Source: Hufsiella arboris
GTDB lineage: Bacteria > Bacteroidota > Bacteroidia > Sphingobacteriales > Sphingobacteriaceae
Direction of reading: 5' to 3'
Assembly (NCBI RefSeq): GCF_009834875.1
Contig: NZ_WVHT01000002.1
Coordinates: 124,001-188,000, forward strand
DNA: 64,000 nt
Under the pieces are notes generated by a model. It was not told the DNA's origin and ran no database searches. It worked only from the letters and a program-made list of their open reading frames with translations. Below, one piece after another: positions 34,838 to 42,783 of this stretch. Both the position numbers and the translations under genes were made by a program. Numbering within the stretch: the first letter of the stretch is position 1; each line of letters begins with the position of its first letter.

Positions 34838-35134
34838 TTAATAATGATCAACCAGTTTATTCCATTGCGGGTTACGCTTCAGGTACGACAGTACAAATGC
34901 ACAGCGGGGAATAATTTTGGCATTTTCTTTATCAAGATAGTCGAAAACTTTTTCGACCAGGGCATTCGCTACTCCCAGGTTTTGAATCTCCCGAGGAACC
35001 TCCGTGTGGATCAAATAAAATTTACCGTCTTTAATAAGATAATCCATAAATGCCCGATAACCATTAAAATATAATTCAAACGATCTTTCGGCTTCGTTAT
35101 TTATGAGCTGGAGAGTTAGGAATTCGTTTTTCAT
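34838..35134 (-). CDS. Small GNAT-like N-acetyltransferase (Acetyltransf_CG type)
   Basis: A 98-residue protein. HTEVPREIQNLGVANALVEKVFDYLDKEN contains the acetyl-CoA loop in the QNLGVA form, and KIIPRCAFVLSYLKRNPQW contains the Cys and Pro typical of the CG (conserved Cys-Gly/YjdJ-like) single-domain branch. These minimal acetyltransferases have few known substrates. It is convergent with the sugar-phosphate transferase gene and divergent from the epimerase gene. Confidence 0.85.
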   Translation of the reverse strand: MKNEFLTLQLINNEAERSFELYFNGYRAFMDYLIKDGKFYLIHTEVPREIQNLGVANALVEKVFDYLDKENAKIIPRCAFVLSYLKRNPQWNKLVDHY

Positions 35135-35206
35135 GCTGATAAAGTAAAAGATAAAACTTCATAATAACATGTATAAAATATATTTATGACTTTTAAACTT
35201 AAACCA

Positions 35207-35214
35207 TAGATTTG
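35207..35214 (+). promoter_or_regulatory. Possible -7 element of the epimerase gene
   Basis: TAGATTTG matches TAnnTTTG and lies 27 bases before ATG 35242. No TTG at the usual -33 distance was seen. Confidence 0.4.
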
Positions 35215-35241
35215 GCACCTTTAATCAGGCTTTATCATATC

Positions 35242-36441
35242 ATGTCAGAGAACTTTGCTGCGAATGTCAGTTATTTAAAAGACGAATTTTCTTCCGAGCT
35301 AAAAAATATCCTTCGTTATTGGATTGATAATACAGTAGATGAAGAAAATGGCGGATTCTACGGGCAGATTGATGAAAATAATCAAGTAATAGATGATGCG
35401 CCAAAGGGCTCGGTTTTAAATGCTCGTATTTTATGGTCATTTTCTGCGGCTTATAACCTGACAAGCAATTATGAATACTTACTCTTTGCCAGAAGAAGCG
35501 CGGATTACTTTCTGAAAAATTTTGTGGATAAACTTTATGGTGGAGTCTACTGGTCAATAAAGGCGAATGGCGATCCACTTGATGCAAAAAAACAAATTTA
35601 CGCACTTGCTTTTGCTATATACGGCCTCACGGAATATTATAAAGCTGATCGGAACGAGGCAGTGCTAGATACTGCTATTGAGTTATATCAAACCATCGAA
35701 AAATATAGTTTTGACAACGAACGTGGAGGTTACTTTGAAGCGTTCACACGCGACTGGCGCTTAATCGATGATTTGAGGCTCAGTGAAAAAGATGCAAATG
35801 AGAAGAAAACCATGAATACCCATTTGCATATTCTGGAAGCCTATACAAATCTTTTTCGGGTTTGGCCAGATCTCTCGTTAAAAATTAAAATCGTTGAACT
35901 GCTTAAAGTTTTTGGCAAACATATTTTCAATGAAGATTATCATTTGAATCTTTTCTTTGATGAGAACTGGTCAATCAAGTCTGATATTATTTCTTATGGA
36001 CACGACATCGAAGCTTCGTGGCTATTATTGGAGGCCGCTGAAGTTCTTGAAGATGAAGTGATCATTCAAAATTTTCAAGAATTGTCAATTAATGTAGCGG
36101 AGGCTGCAGCAGAAGGGCTTGATAAAGATGGTTCTATGTTTTATGAAATGGATTTTGGTAGCAAACACCTGATTCAGGAAAAACATTGGTGGGTTCAGGC
36201 CGAGGCAATCGTAGGATTTCTAAACGCTTCCCAGATCAGCAATGACGACAAGTTTTTTAGTCGATTTTTGAAAGTCTGGCAATTCACCCGGAATTACATT
36301 ATAGATCATAAACATGGCGAATGGCTGTGGGGAATTCTTCCTGACCATTCTACAATGCCCTGTCAGGATAAAGTTGGTATTTGGAAATGCCCTTATCACA
36401 ACAGCAGAGCCTGTATTGAAGTGATTAAACGCCTTGGTTAA
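35242..36441 (+). CDS. Cellobiose 2-epimerase-like protein (AGE family)
   Basis: A 399-residue (alpha/alpha)6-barrel enzyme of the N-acylglucosamine 2-epimerase family. The motif set fits cellobiose 2-epimerase: GGFYGQIDENN near residue 37, GSVLNARILWSFSAAY near 57, MNTHLHILEAYTNLFRVWPD near 196, GHDIEASWLLLEAAEVL near 255, KHWWVQAEAIVGF near 318 and CPYHNSRACIEV near the end, which provide the catalytic histidines. It would epimerise the reducing glucose of beta-1,4 disaccharides to mannose. ATG 35242 is preferred to a TTG at 35212. No mannan-utilisation genes are nearby. Confidence 0.87.
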   Translation: MSENFAANVSYLKDEFSSELKNILRYWIDNTVDEENGGFYGQIDENNQVIDDAPKGSVLNARILWSFSAAYNLTSNYEYLLFARRSADYFLKNFVDKLYGGVYWSIKANGDPLDAKKQIYALAFAIYGLTEYYKADRNEAVLDTAIELYQTIEKYSFDNERGGYFEAFTRDWRLIDDLRLSEKDANEKKTMNTHLHILEAYTNLFRVWPDLSLKIKIVELLKVFGKHIFNEDYHLNLFFDENWSIKSDIISYGHDIEASWLLLEAAEVLEDEVIIQNFQELSINVAEAAAEGLDKDGSMFYEMDFGSKHLIQEKHWWVQAEAIVGFLNASQISNDDKFFSRFLKVWQFTRNYIIDHKHGEWLWGILPDHSTMPCQDKVGIWKCPYHNSRACIEVIKRLG

Positions 36442-36677
36442 AGGTTATAGGATTCAAGTTTATGGATGATGAGATGTAATGTCTCATAGTCAATGCCCCC
36501 CGGATTTTTACAAACGTGGAGGTATTCGTTTTTGTCAGGTTCAAGACTTGCAATCAGTTTGCCGTTTTGGAATATCTCAAATTTGCAGTGCGTGTCAGAG
36601 TGATGCAAATATTCTGCTACCTCAAAATTCTCCGTACGGCTGTCCTGATGAGTGATACTTAAATGAAATCGGTCCAT
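36438..36677 (-). CDS. Small protein of unknown function
   Basis: A 79-residue soluble protein, not recognised (start MDRFHLSITHQDSRTENFEV). It is rich in histidine and acidic residues, with alternating beta-like segments (CKFEIFQNGKLIASLEPD) and a C-terminal helix. Its stop overlaps the stop of the convergent epimerase gene by a few bases. Compact size and clean frame suggest a real gene. Confidence 0.6.
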   Translation of the reverse strand: MDRFHLSITHQDSRTENFEVAEYLHHSDTHCKFEIFQNGKLIASLEPDKNEYLHVCKNPGGIDYETLHLIIHKLESYNL

Positions 36678-36740
36678 AAACTTCTTTAGCTTTTAAAACA
36701 ACCATGCATGCTACGCATTTGTTGACATTGACGAAAATAT

Positions 36741-36813
36741 TTAACATTGCCAGTTTCTTAAAAATCTCTTAACAACGATTTATTATCAGCTTAACATTGC
36801 CATTATAGTTTCG
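36741..36813 (+). promoter_or_regulatory. 11-bp-phased TTAACA array and -7 element before the phosphoesterase gene
   Basis: Hexamers starting at 36747 (TTGCCA), 36758 (TTAAAA), 36769 (TTAACA), 36780 (TTATTA) and 36791 (TTAACA) are exactly 11 bases apart; three carry a leading C. A further TTAACA starts at 36741, and the 12-mer TTAACATTGCCA occurs at 36741 and 36791. TAGTTTCG at 36806-36813 is one base off the -7 consensus. Direct repeats with an 11-bp period are how PhoB/PhoP-type (OmpR-family) regulators bind. A phosphate-responsive operator is therefore inferred. Confidence 0.5.
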
Positions 36814-36844
36814 CCTCCATAGACGATACACTGAATTTTATAGC

Positions 36845-38329
36845 ATGTTAAGAAGACATTTTTTAAGAAACCTTGGTTTGTTAAGCGCGGCGACAACAAT
36901 TCCCGCGACAGTAATTAAAGCCGCTGAGCCACAATTTGTTTACGGCTTAGGACAACTTTTAATAAAAGGCCGCGTGGCGAGCGGAGCCAAAGGTATTTCC
37001 GGAGTAGCCGTTACTGATGGCGTCAACGTAGTTTTGACGAATAGCAATGGCAGTTATGAGTTAACCAGCAATAAAAGCTGTCGTTTTGTTTACATCTCGC
37101 TGCCATCGGGATATGAGTTTCCTCATGAGAACAGTGTCGCGAAGTTTTATCAAAAAATCGATCCGTCAAAAAGTACATTCATCGCAAATTTTAATTTAAC
37201 AGAATTATCTCAATCCGACGAGAAGCATACATTCGTGGTTTGGGCCGATCCGCAAATCCAGTCAAAACACGATGCCGAGCTGCTGCTGGCCAATTCGGCT
37301 CCCGATTTAAAGGCCCTGGTTGAAAATTACCGCGGGCAGCTTCTTCATGGTATAGGATGCGGAGATCTGGTGTGGGACAATTTTAATTTGTTTCCCGACT
37401 ATCAAAAAGCGATTGCAATGAGCGGCCTGCCATTTTTCAACGTAATTGGTAATCATGATATGGACCTTGAGGCGCGGACGGATGAGGGATCATCTGATAC
37501 ATTCAAAGATCATTTTGGGCCAACATATTACTCGTATAATCGCGGTAAAATACATTATGTCGTATTGGATGATGTGTTCTTTTTAGGAGTGGCGAAAAAG
37601 TATATCGGATATCTTACAGAGAGCCAGTTACAGTGGCTTGAGCAGGATTTGAAAAATGTTAAGGAGGGCTCCACAGTCGTTGTAAGTTTGCACATACCAA
37701 CGAACACAGGTCAGCTGCGCAGGGATAAAGAGAAGGTTGATCAAATGGGCGGCACTGTGATCAACCGTCAGCATCTTTATAATCTTTTAAAACCGTATCG
37801 TGTACACTTAATGTCGGGGCACACCCATTTTAATGAAAAGTGGGAAGATGGTAATATAACCGAGCACGTTCACGGAACCGTTTGCGGCGCCTGGTGGACC
37901 GGACAAATTTGTGGCGACGGAACGCCTAACGGTTATGGTGTTTACGAGGTTAGCGGGAACGACGTTAAATGGTATTACAAAGCGACCGGCCATCCAAAAA
38001 ATTATCAGTTGAAAATTTATAGTCCCGGGAAGCACAAGGAATATCCGGACGAAGCATGTATTAACGTATGGAATTATGATAAGAACTGGAAGATAGAATG
38101 CTTTGCAGACGGAAATTCTATAGGTGCGCCGATCCAAAAAACTGCTTATGATCCATTGGCTGCTGAAACATTATTAGGAGCGGATATACCCAAACCTCGC
38201 GGCTGGGTTGAACCACTTTTAACCGACCACTTGTTTTTTATCAAGGTTCCGGCCGGCACAAAATCATTGAAGGTTAATGCAACCGATCGTTTTGGCGAGA
38301 CATTTACCGATACGCTCGGACTGGCATAA
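36845..38329 (+). CDS. Tat-exported calcineurin-like metallophosphoesterase
   Basis: A 494-residue protein with a Tat-like signal (MLRRHFLRNLGLLSAATTIP). After an Ig-like N-terminal domain (about 35-125; KGISGVAVTDGVNVVLTN), the metallophosphoesterase core shows VWADPQIQ (D-x-x, where most members have DxH), GCGDLVWD, NVIGNHDMD (GNHD) , SLHIPTN and MSGHTHF (GHxH) in order. A C-terminal domain of about 130 residues follows, as in the MetallophosN/C family. It should release phosphate from periplasmic or extracellular phosphoesters. The phased repeat array upstream suggests phosphate control. Confidence 0.88.
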   Translation: MLRRHFLRNLGLLSAATTIPATVIKAAEPQFVYGLGQLLIKGRVASGAKGISGVAVTDGVNVVLTNSNGSYELTSNKSCRFVYISLPSGYEFPHENSVAKFYQKIDPSKSTFIANFNLTELSQSDEKHTFVVWADPQIQSKHDAELLLANSAPDLKALVENYRGQLLHGIGCGDLVWDNFNLFPDYQKAIAMSGLPFFNVIGNHDMDLEARTDEGSSDTFKDHFGPTYYSYNRGKIHYVVLDDVFFLGVAKKYIGYLTESQLQWLEQDLKNVKEGSTVVVSLHIPTNTGQLRRDKEKVDQMGGTVINRQHLYNLLKPYRVHLMSGHTHFNEKWEDGNITEHVHGTVCGAWWTGQICGDGTPNGYGVYEVSGNDVKWYYKATGHPKNYQLKIYSPGKHKEYPDEACINVWNYDKNWKIECFADGNSIGAPIQKTAYDPLAAETLLGADIPKPRGWVEPLLTDHLFFIKVPAGTKSLKVNATDRFGETFTDTLGLA

Positions 38330-38332
38330 ATG

Positions 38333-38362
38333 AATACCGGGCCTTATTTCAGGCCCGGTATT
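38333..38362. terminator. Strong bidirectional hairpin terminator
   Basis: A 12-bp perfect stem (AATACCGGGCCT 38333-38344, AGGCCCGGTATT 38351-38362) lies between the convergent phosphoesterase and smpB genes; its right end touches the smpB stop codon. Confidence 0.85.
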
Positions 38363-38811
38363 TATCTTTTCATTACCCGGTCAAGCTCAATTTTCGACTC
38401 ACGTTCTTTGATCGTGTCGCGCTTGTCAAAAGATTTTTTTCCCTGTGCCAGTGCAATTTCAAGCTTTGCAAACCCACGCTCACTGATAAATAGTCGTAAT
38501 GGAACGATCGTGTAGCCCCGCTCTTCACCTTTTTCCCGAAGTTTCTTGAGCTCTTTCTTACTCAGCAGTAAAATCCTGTCGCGTTTTTGTTCATGATTAT
38601 AAAACGAACCATGCGAGTATTCAGCGATATGCATATTTCTTACATATAACTGCTCATCAATAAATGAACAGAATGCGTCGTTTATGTTTGCTTTACTTTC
38701 GCGGATAGATTTTATTTCTGTACCTAAAAGCTTAATCCCGGCAGTATAAGTGTCAAGTATGTGATATTCGAAATGCGCTTTTTTATTTCGAATGTTTAAA
38801 TCATTAGCCAT
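38362..38811 (-). CDS. smpB: SsrA-binding protein SmpB
   Basis: A 149-residue protein needed with tmRNA for ribosome rescue. The core is standard: NKKAHFEYHILDTYTAGIKLLGTEIKSIRE, SFIDEQLYVRNMHIAEY and RDRILLLSKKELKKL, with a basic C-terminal tail KSFDKRDTIKERE that enters the ribosomal A site. ATG 38811 fits the family; a longer frame reaches 38844 into the upstream barrel gene and is unlikely. It is the last gene behind mntR, the Nramp-Usp gene and the barrel gene, seven bases downstream of the barrel's stop. The tmRNA gene is not in the window. Confidence 0.96.
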   Translation of the reverse strand: MANDLNIRNKKAHFEYHILDTYTAGIKLLGTEIKSIRESKANINDAFCSFIDEQLYVRNMHIAEYSHGSFYNHEQKRDRILLLSKKELKKLREKGEERGYTIVPLRLFISERGFAKLEIALAQGKKSFDKRDTIKERESKIELDRVMKR

Positions 38812-38818
38812 TTTTTCT

Positions 38819-39640
38819 CTAATATCTGAAGGAACATCCCACAAAATAGACTTTATCAGATGCTTTTGTTATTCCATAATTAAGGCCGGCATCGATATTG
38901 AAGTTATCTGAAAAGGAATAAATTATTCCTCCGTCAACGTACAAGTCAGCTTTATTGTTCAGAAAATCATAGGTATAAAATGATTCGACGAACGAAGAAA
39001 AGCTTTTTGAAAATTCCTTTCCAAAGGTAAATGAATTTAGTATTTCAGCATGATAGTTTTTGTTCATTTCGTTTCGAACAAGGTCGAATTGTGTTTGGGC
39101 GCCAAAGCTCCAGTCGTCAGGTAATTTTAGCGCGAAAGGAAAAACTATACCTCCGTCGACTCCTTCGCTGGTCTTTGATGTCGGAAAATTCACATAAGGC
39201 ATCATACTTAATGCGGTTTTTCCGCCATCGTTTCCCCACAGGTTTTTCTTCACGCGGAAAGTCATATCGCCGAAACCAGAACTTGATTCGTAAACCTGTC
39301 CGCTTGTCGTCGATTTTACTTTATAATCGTTAAAAGGTGAAACGACCAGCTGTATATCTACACTTTTTGTCAAACCTAACTTTACATTCATTTTATTAAA
39401 GTCGTTCTCTACCGATTTTAGGTCACCATCTTTATTGGTGGTTGATTTAAAAAGGTCGCTTTCTACCTGGAAATGGCCTGCCGGCACACTGTAAGCGCTC
39501 TCTGTCACATCCGGCCGATCGGTCTCCATATCACCCATTAACTGTTTAGGAACAGGATTGAAGAGGGTGTAATGCGTGTTTTCCTGGCAGTTTGCGCCGA
39601 GCCCGAATATTGAAAGCGTAATAACCAAGAAATATTTCAT
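38819..39640 (-). CDS. Outer-membrane beta-barrel protein in the metal-uptake operon
   Basis: A 273-residue exported protein (signal peptide to about residue 18). METDRPDVTESAYSVPAGHFQVESDLFKS near residue 37 and the following amphipathic strands (VDIQLVVSPFNDYKV, SFSSFVESFYTYDFL, NIDAGLNYGITKASD) fit the family often labelled transporter or MetA-pathway barrel; it ends in CSFRY with an aromatic terminus. Its ATG overlaps the stop of the Nramp-Usp gene (ATGA). Tight coupling to a manganese/iron transporter suggests that it lets metal or a chelate through the outer membrane, but this is inference. Confidence 0.78.
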   Translation of the reverse strand: MKYFLVITLSIFGLGANCQENTHYTLFNPVPKQLMGDMETDRPDVTESAYSVPAGHFQVESDLFKSTTNKDGDLKSVENDFNKMNVKLGLTKSVDIQLVVSPFNDYKVKSTTSGQVYESSSGFGDMTFRVKKNLWGNDGGKTALSMMPYVNFPTSKTSEGVDGGIVFPFALKLPDDWSFGAQTQFDLVRNEMNKNYHAEILNSFTFGKEFSKSFSSFVESFYTYDFLNNKADLYVDGGIIYSFSDNFNIDAGLNYGITKASDKVYFVGCSFRY

Positions 39641-41499
39641 CGTATGATCAATACAGGTATGTTTACCTGGTGACGTACAGAGTCAAGAGTCGTTCCAAAA
39701 ATCCAGTCGCTTAACCCTTTGTGCCCATGCGCCCCCATTACCAGTAAATCCAGGTTGTTAGCGATAACCAGTTTAGCGATTGATTTAGACCGCTTCCCGT
39801 ACCCAATTAATGCATTGGCTTTATAATCAAGCGCCACCAGATTCTCGCGATACTTTTCCAGATTTTCTTCGTCATTCACTGTTTCTAAATCCATTACATT
39901 GCCGCCATGATAATTTGCTCCGGCTGTTTCTACAACGTGTATGAGAAAATATTCAGCATCTGTGCCGCCCTGGGCGAGCGCTTTCCTGATCGTGTTTATA
40001 TCGTTTTTCGAAAAATCGACTGTAATTCCGATCCTTCCGTGCTTAAAGTGATCAATATCTGTTATTTGCAACGCTTTGCCATGCGGAACACGAACAACCT
40101 CCGTTTTAGGTGTGCGGATTAATGGGAAAATAAAAACATACAGCAATAAGAAAACGATTCCCAGGATCATTGGAAAAATTACTAAAAAAATCCACCAGTC
40201 ATGTGCTGTCGTAGTTAGCCACGTATGTAATTCCTCATACACAAGTTTTACATTCAGCGAAATAATGACTATCGCACTTATCCATGCAAATACCTTTGCC
40301 CATGTTTTTATCGCGAACTGTTTCATTTCATATTTATTAGACACGAAATGGATCAGTGGAATTATGGCAAATCCGAGCTGCAGGCTCAATACAACCTGGC
40401 TCAATACAAGCAGTTCGCCAAGCGCGTCATCCCCAAAGTAAATTATAGTCATTAACGCAGGGAAAATTGCAAGCAAACGAGTGATTAGTCTTCTCAGCCA
40501 AGGTTGGATTCGCAGATTGAGATGGCCTTCCATAATGATCTGTCCGGCCAGCGTGCCCGTAATGGTCGAACTTTGTCCTGAAGCTATCAGCGCGATAGCG
40601 AAGAGGGCAGGAGCCAGTGAACCGAAAATGTTTGTTAGCAGTTTATGCGCGTCGGTTATCTCGGCAACTTCATAATATCCATTTTTGAAAAATGCGCCAG
40701 CGGCTAATACTAAAATTGCGGCGTTGACCAAGAACGCCAAGTTCAACGCGATAGTCGTGTCAAATAGATTGAATTTAATTGCTTCTCGAATGCTCGGTTC
40801 GTTCCGCTCTATTTTTCTGGTTTGAACAAGGGACGAGTGGAGATACAAATTATGCGGCATAACTGTTGCACCAATTATCCCGATGGCGATGTATAAAGCG
40901 CTTCCGGACAAGGCAGTAGGTTTAAATCCGGCAGCTACCTCAATCAGGTCTGGTTTAATGATAAACATTTCTACCAGAAAAGAAACGCCGACTACGAAAA
41001 CCATCGACACAATAAAGCGCTCCATAGTTTGCATGCCGCGATTCATCAGAAAAAGCAGTAAAAACGTATCAAAAACGGTTATAGAAATACCCCAAATCAA
41101 TGGCAGGTTAAACAACAATTGCAAACCGATAGCCATTCCTATTACTTCTGCGAGATCGCAGGCTATAATTGCGATCTGCGCCAAAATGTACAGTGGAATA
41201 TTAACTGATTTTGGATAAAAATGCCTTGATGCTTGAGCCAAATCCATCCCACGTACAATGCCAAGTCGTGCGCTAAGTGATTGCAGTAAGAGTGCGATCA
41301 GGTTGGACATCAGTAAAACCCAAATAAGTTTATAGCCAAACTGGCTTCCACCAGCAAGGTCTGTAGCCCAATTTCCGGGATCCATATATCCTACGCTTAC
41401 AAGGTAAGCCGGCCCAAGAAAGGATAAGATTCTTCTCCAGCCAGTTCGGGTATTGGTTCCAACGCTTGCATGAACTTCGCTTAATGATTCTGTGCTCAT
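39637..41499 (-). CDS. mntH: Nramp-family Mn2+/Fe2+ transporter fused to a UspA domain
   Basis: A 620-residue protein. Residues about 20-460 are an Nramp transporter of about 11-12 helices; SVGYMDPGNWATD holds the metal-binding DPGN motif of helix 1 and GATVMPHNLYLHS the MPH motif of helix 6. Residues about 475-620 form a universal stress (UspA) domain ending in VMGAHGHKGLSDWIFGTT, the ATP-binding G-2x-G-9x-G signature. It imports divalent metals with protons; the Usp part may gate this by nucleotide. Its start overlaps the mntR stop (ATGA) and its stop overlaps the next start. Confidence 0.93.
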   Translation of the reverse strand: MSTESLSEVHASVGTNTRTGWRRILSFLGPAYLVSVGYMDPGNWATDLAGGSQFGYKLIWVLLMSNLIALLLQSLSARLGIVRGMDLAQASRHFYPKSVNIPLYILAQIAIIACDLAEVIGMAIGLQLLFNLPLIWGISITVFDTFLLLFLMNRGMQTMERFIVSMVFVVGVSFLVEMFIIKPDLIEVAAGFKPTALSGSALYIAIGIIGATVMPHNLYLHSSLVQTRKIERNEPSIREAIKFNLFDTTIALNLAFLVNAAILVLAAGAFFKNGYYEVAEITDAHKLLTNIFGSLAPALFAIALIASGQSSTITGTLAGQIIMEGHLNLRIQPWLRRLITRLLAIFPALMTIIYFGDDALGELLVLSQVVLSLQLGFAIIPLIHFVSNKYEMKQFAIKTWAKVFAWISAIVIISLNVKLVYEELHTWLTTTAHDWWIFLVIFPMILGIVFLLLYVFIFPLIRTPKTEVVRVPHGKALQITDIDHFKHGRIGITVDFSKNDINTIRKALAQGGTDAEYFLIHVVETAGANYHGGNVMDLETVNDEENLEKYRENLVALDYKANALIGYGKRSKSIAKLVIANNLDLLVMGAHGHKGLSDWIFGTTLDSVRHQVNIPVLIIR

Positions 41500-42152
41500 A
41501 ATGCTATTAAAATGCTTTTAGCAGCCTCACGGCTAATAGTGATATCTTTTTTGTCGTTTAAAATCAGCAAAACCGAGCCGTCATATTCCAGAATCTCTTT
41601 TATTTTAATTTTGCTTCCAAGTGTGAGTCCCGCTTTATCCAAATATTGTAGAAAGACAGACGAATGTTCGCTGACACCTGAGATAACACCGCTTTGTCCA
41701 ACTTTCATTATAGAAGTTTTAACCAGTTCGGCGACTTTAACTTTCCCGTTTTTATCCGGAATAGGATCTCCATGCGGGTCGGTTTTTGGGAAGCCAAGAA
41801 ATTCATCGAGACGGGTCACGAGGATTTCTGATTCTATGTGTTCGAGGTCTTCGGCGATATCATGTACTTCGTCCCATTTGAAGCCCAGTTTCTCTACCAG
41901 GAAGACTTCCCAAAGCCGGTGTCGTCTCACAATATCGACAGCAGTGTTACGCCCCTTGTCTGTTAATGTAACTCCCTGGTATTTGATGTAATTAATCAGG
42001 CCCTTTTTTGCCAGCTTCCGTAGCATGTCTGTAACCGACGACGCTTTAGTGCAAATTACTTCGGCGATGCTGTTGGTTGACACAGCTTTACCTGTTTCTC
42101 CGCTCAGGTGATAAACGGCTTTTAAGTAATTTTCTTCAGACTGCGAGTTCAT
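41496..42152 (-). CDS. mntR: MntR/DtxR-family metal-dependent repressor
   Basis: A 218-residue regulator. Residues 1-65 are a winged helix-turn-helix (ENYLKAVYHLSGETGKAVSTNSIAEVI, then KASSVTDMLRKLAKKGLI), 66-140 the dimerisation and metal-binding region (RRHRLWEVFLVEKLGF, HDIAEDLEHIES with the usual Glu/His ligands), and 145-218 an FeoA/SH3-like domain. With bound Mn2+ or Fe2+ it should repress the operon it starts. A long perfect palindrome lies 16 bases upstream of its start codon, next to a -7 element, consistent with autoregulation. Confidence 0.93.
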   Translation of the reverse strand: MNSQSEENYLKAVYHLSGETGKAVSTNSIAEVICTKASSVTDMLRKLAKKGLINYIKYQGVTLTDKGRNTAVDIVRRHRLWEVFLVEKLGFKWDEVHDIAEDLEHIESEILVTRLDEFLGFPKTDPHGDPIPDKNGKVKVAELVKTSIMKVGQSGVISGVSEHSSVFLQYLDKAGLTLGSKIKIKEILEYDGSVLLILNDKKDITISREAAKSILIAL

Positions 42153-42159
42153 ATTTAAG

Positions 42160-42167
42160 CAAATCTA
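42160..42167 (-). promoter_or_regulatory. -7 element of the mntR operon
   Basis: Minus-strand TAGATTTG matches TAnnTTTG and ends seven bases before the mntR start codon, so the message would have almost no leader. The operator palindrome begins two bases upstream. Confidence 0.55.
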
Positions 42168-42168
42168 A

Positions 42169-42198
42169 TAAAATTTTTAGACTTGTCTAAAAATTTTA
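42169..42198. promoter_or_regulatory. 14+14 bp palindromic operator, probable MntR site
   Basis: Arms 42169-42182 and 42185-42198 are perfect inverted repeats separated by TT (core TTTTTAGAC-TT-GTCTAAAAA). Size and symmetry suit a DtxR/MntR dimer site. It covers the spacer between -7 and -33 of the mntR promoter and lies 28 bases upstream of the -7 element of the divergent Lrp-type gene. Confidence 0.75.
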
Positions 42199-42225
42199 AA
42201 TAAATAAAAATATGATTCAAAGAAT

Positions 42226-42233
42226 TATATTTG
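42226..42233 (+). promoter_or_regulatory. -7 element of the Lrp/AsnC gene
   Basis: TATATTTG is a full consensus match, 23 bases before ATG 42257. No -33 TTG at the usual spacing is seen. Confidence 0.5.
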
Positions 42234-42256
42234 GAAAATCAATCATAAACTTATAA

Positions 42257-42727
42257 ATGGCATTAGAACTAGACAGAATCGACTTCCAGATACTGAAAAT
42301 ATTACAGGAGAATGGACGTATCACCAATCTCCAGTTATCAACCGAAATTGGCTTATCGCCGGCACCAACATTGGAAAGGGTGAGGAAGCTGGAAAACGCC
42401 GGTTTTATTAAAAGTTATCACGCATTGGTAGACGAAGAACTGTTAGGTTTAGGAATTAAAACGTTTATCCAGATCCAGCTGGACTTTCATAAAAATAACA
42501 CGATACAAACCTTTGTAGACGAGGTGAAGAGCATAAAAGAGATTACAGAATGCCACCACGTTACAGGGCAATGCGACTTCCTTTTAAAAGTTTATGTAAA
42601 AGACATTAAAGCGTACGAACGTTTGATTATGGATAAGATCAGTAAGATCAGCGTAGTTAAAACATTCCAGACGATGATGATCATGTCAACCAGCAAGAAG
42701 GAACCAGCGGTGCCTTTGGAATATTGA
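42257..42727 (+). CDS. Lrp/AsnC-family transcriptional regulator
   Basis: A 156-residue regulator. Residues 1-60 are the winged HTH (LDRIDFQILKILQENGRITNLQLSTEIGLSPAPTLERVRKLE) and 70-150 the RAM/ligand-binding domain (ITECHHVTGQCDFLLKVYVKD). Members bind amino acids and control amino-acid metabolism; Bacteroidota carry several. It is transcribed divergently from mntR, with the palindrome between the two promoters. No target gene lies next to it. Confidence 0.93.
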   Translation: MALELDRIDFQILKILQENGRITNLQLSTEIGLSPAPTLERVRKLENAGFIKSYHALVDEELLGLGIKTFIQIQLDFHKNNTIQTFVDEVKSIKEITECHHVTGQCDFLLKVYVKDIKAYERLIMDKISKISVVKTFQTMMIMSTSKKEPAVPLEY

Positions 42728-42737
42728 ACCCTAAAAA

Positions 42738-42783
42738 GAGGCAGGTAAATCAGAAGAATGAGACAACTTATTCTACCTGCCAG
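42738..42783 (-). terminator. Possible terminator at the end of ung
   Basis: GGCAGGTA (42740-42747) pairs with TACCTGCC (42774-42781), with a second inner stem AGAAT/ATTCT. On the minus strand a T-rich run follows. It overlaps the last codons of ung and lies after the convergent Lrp-type gene. Confidence 0.45.
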
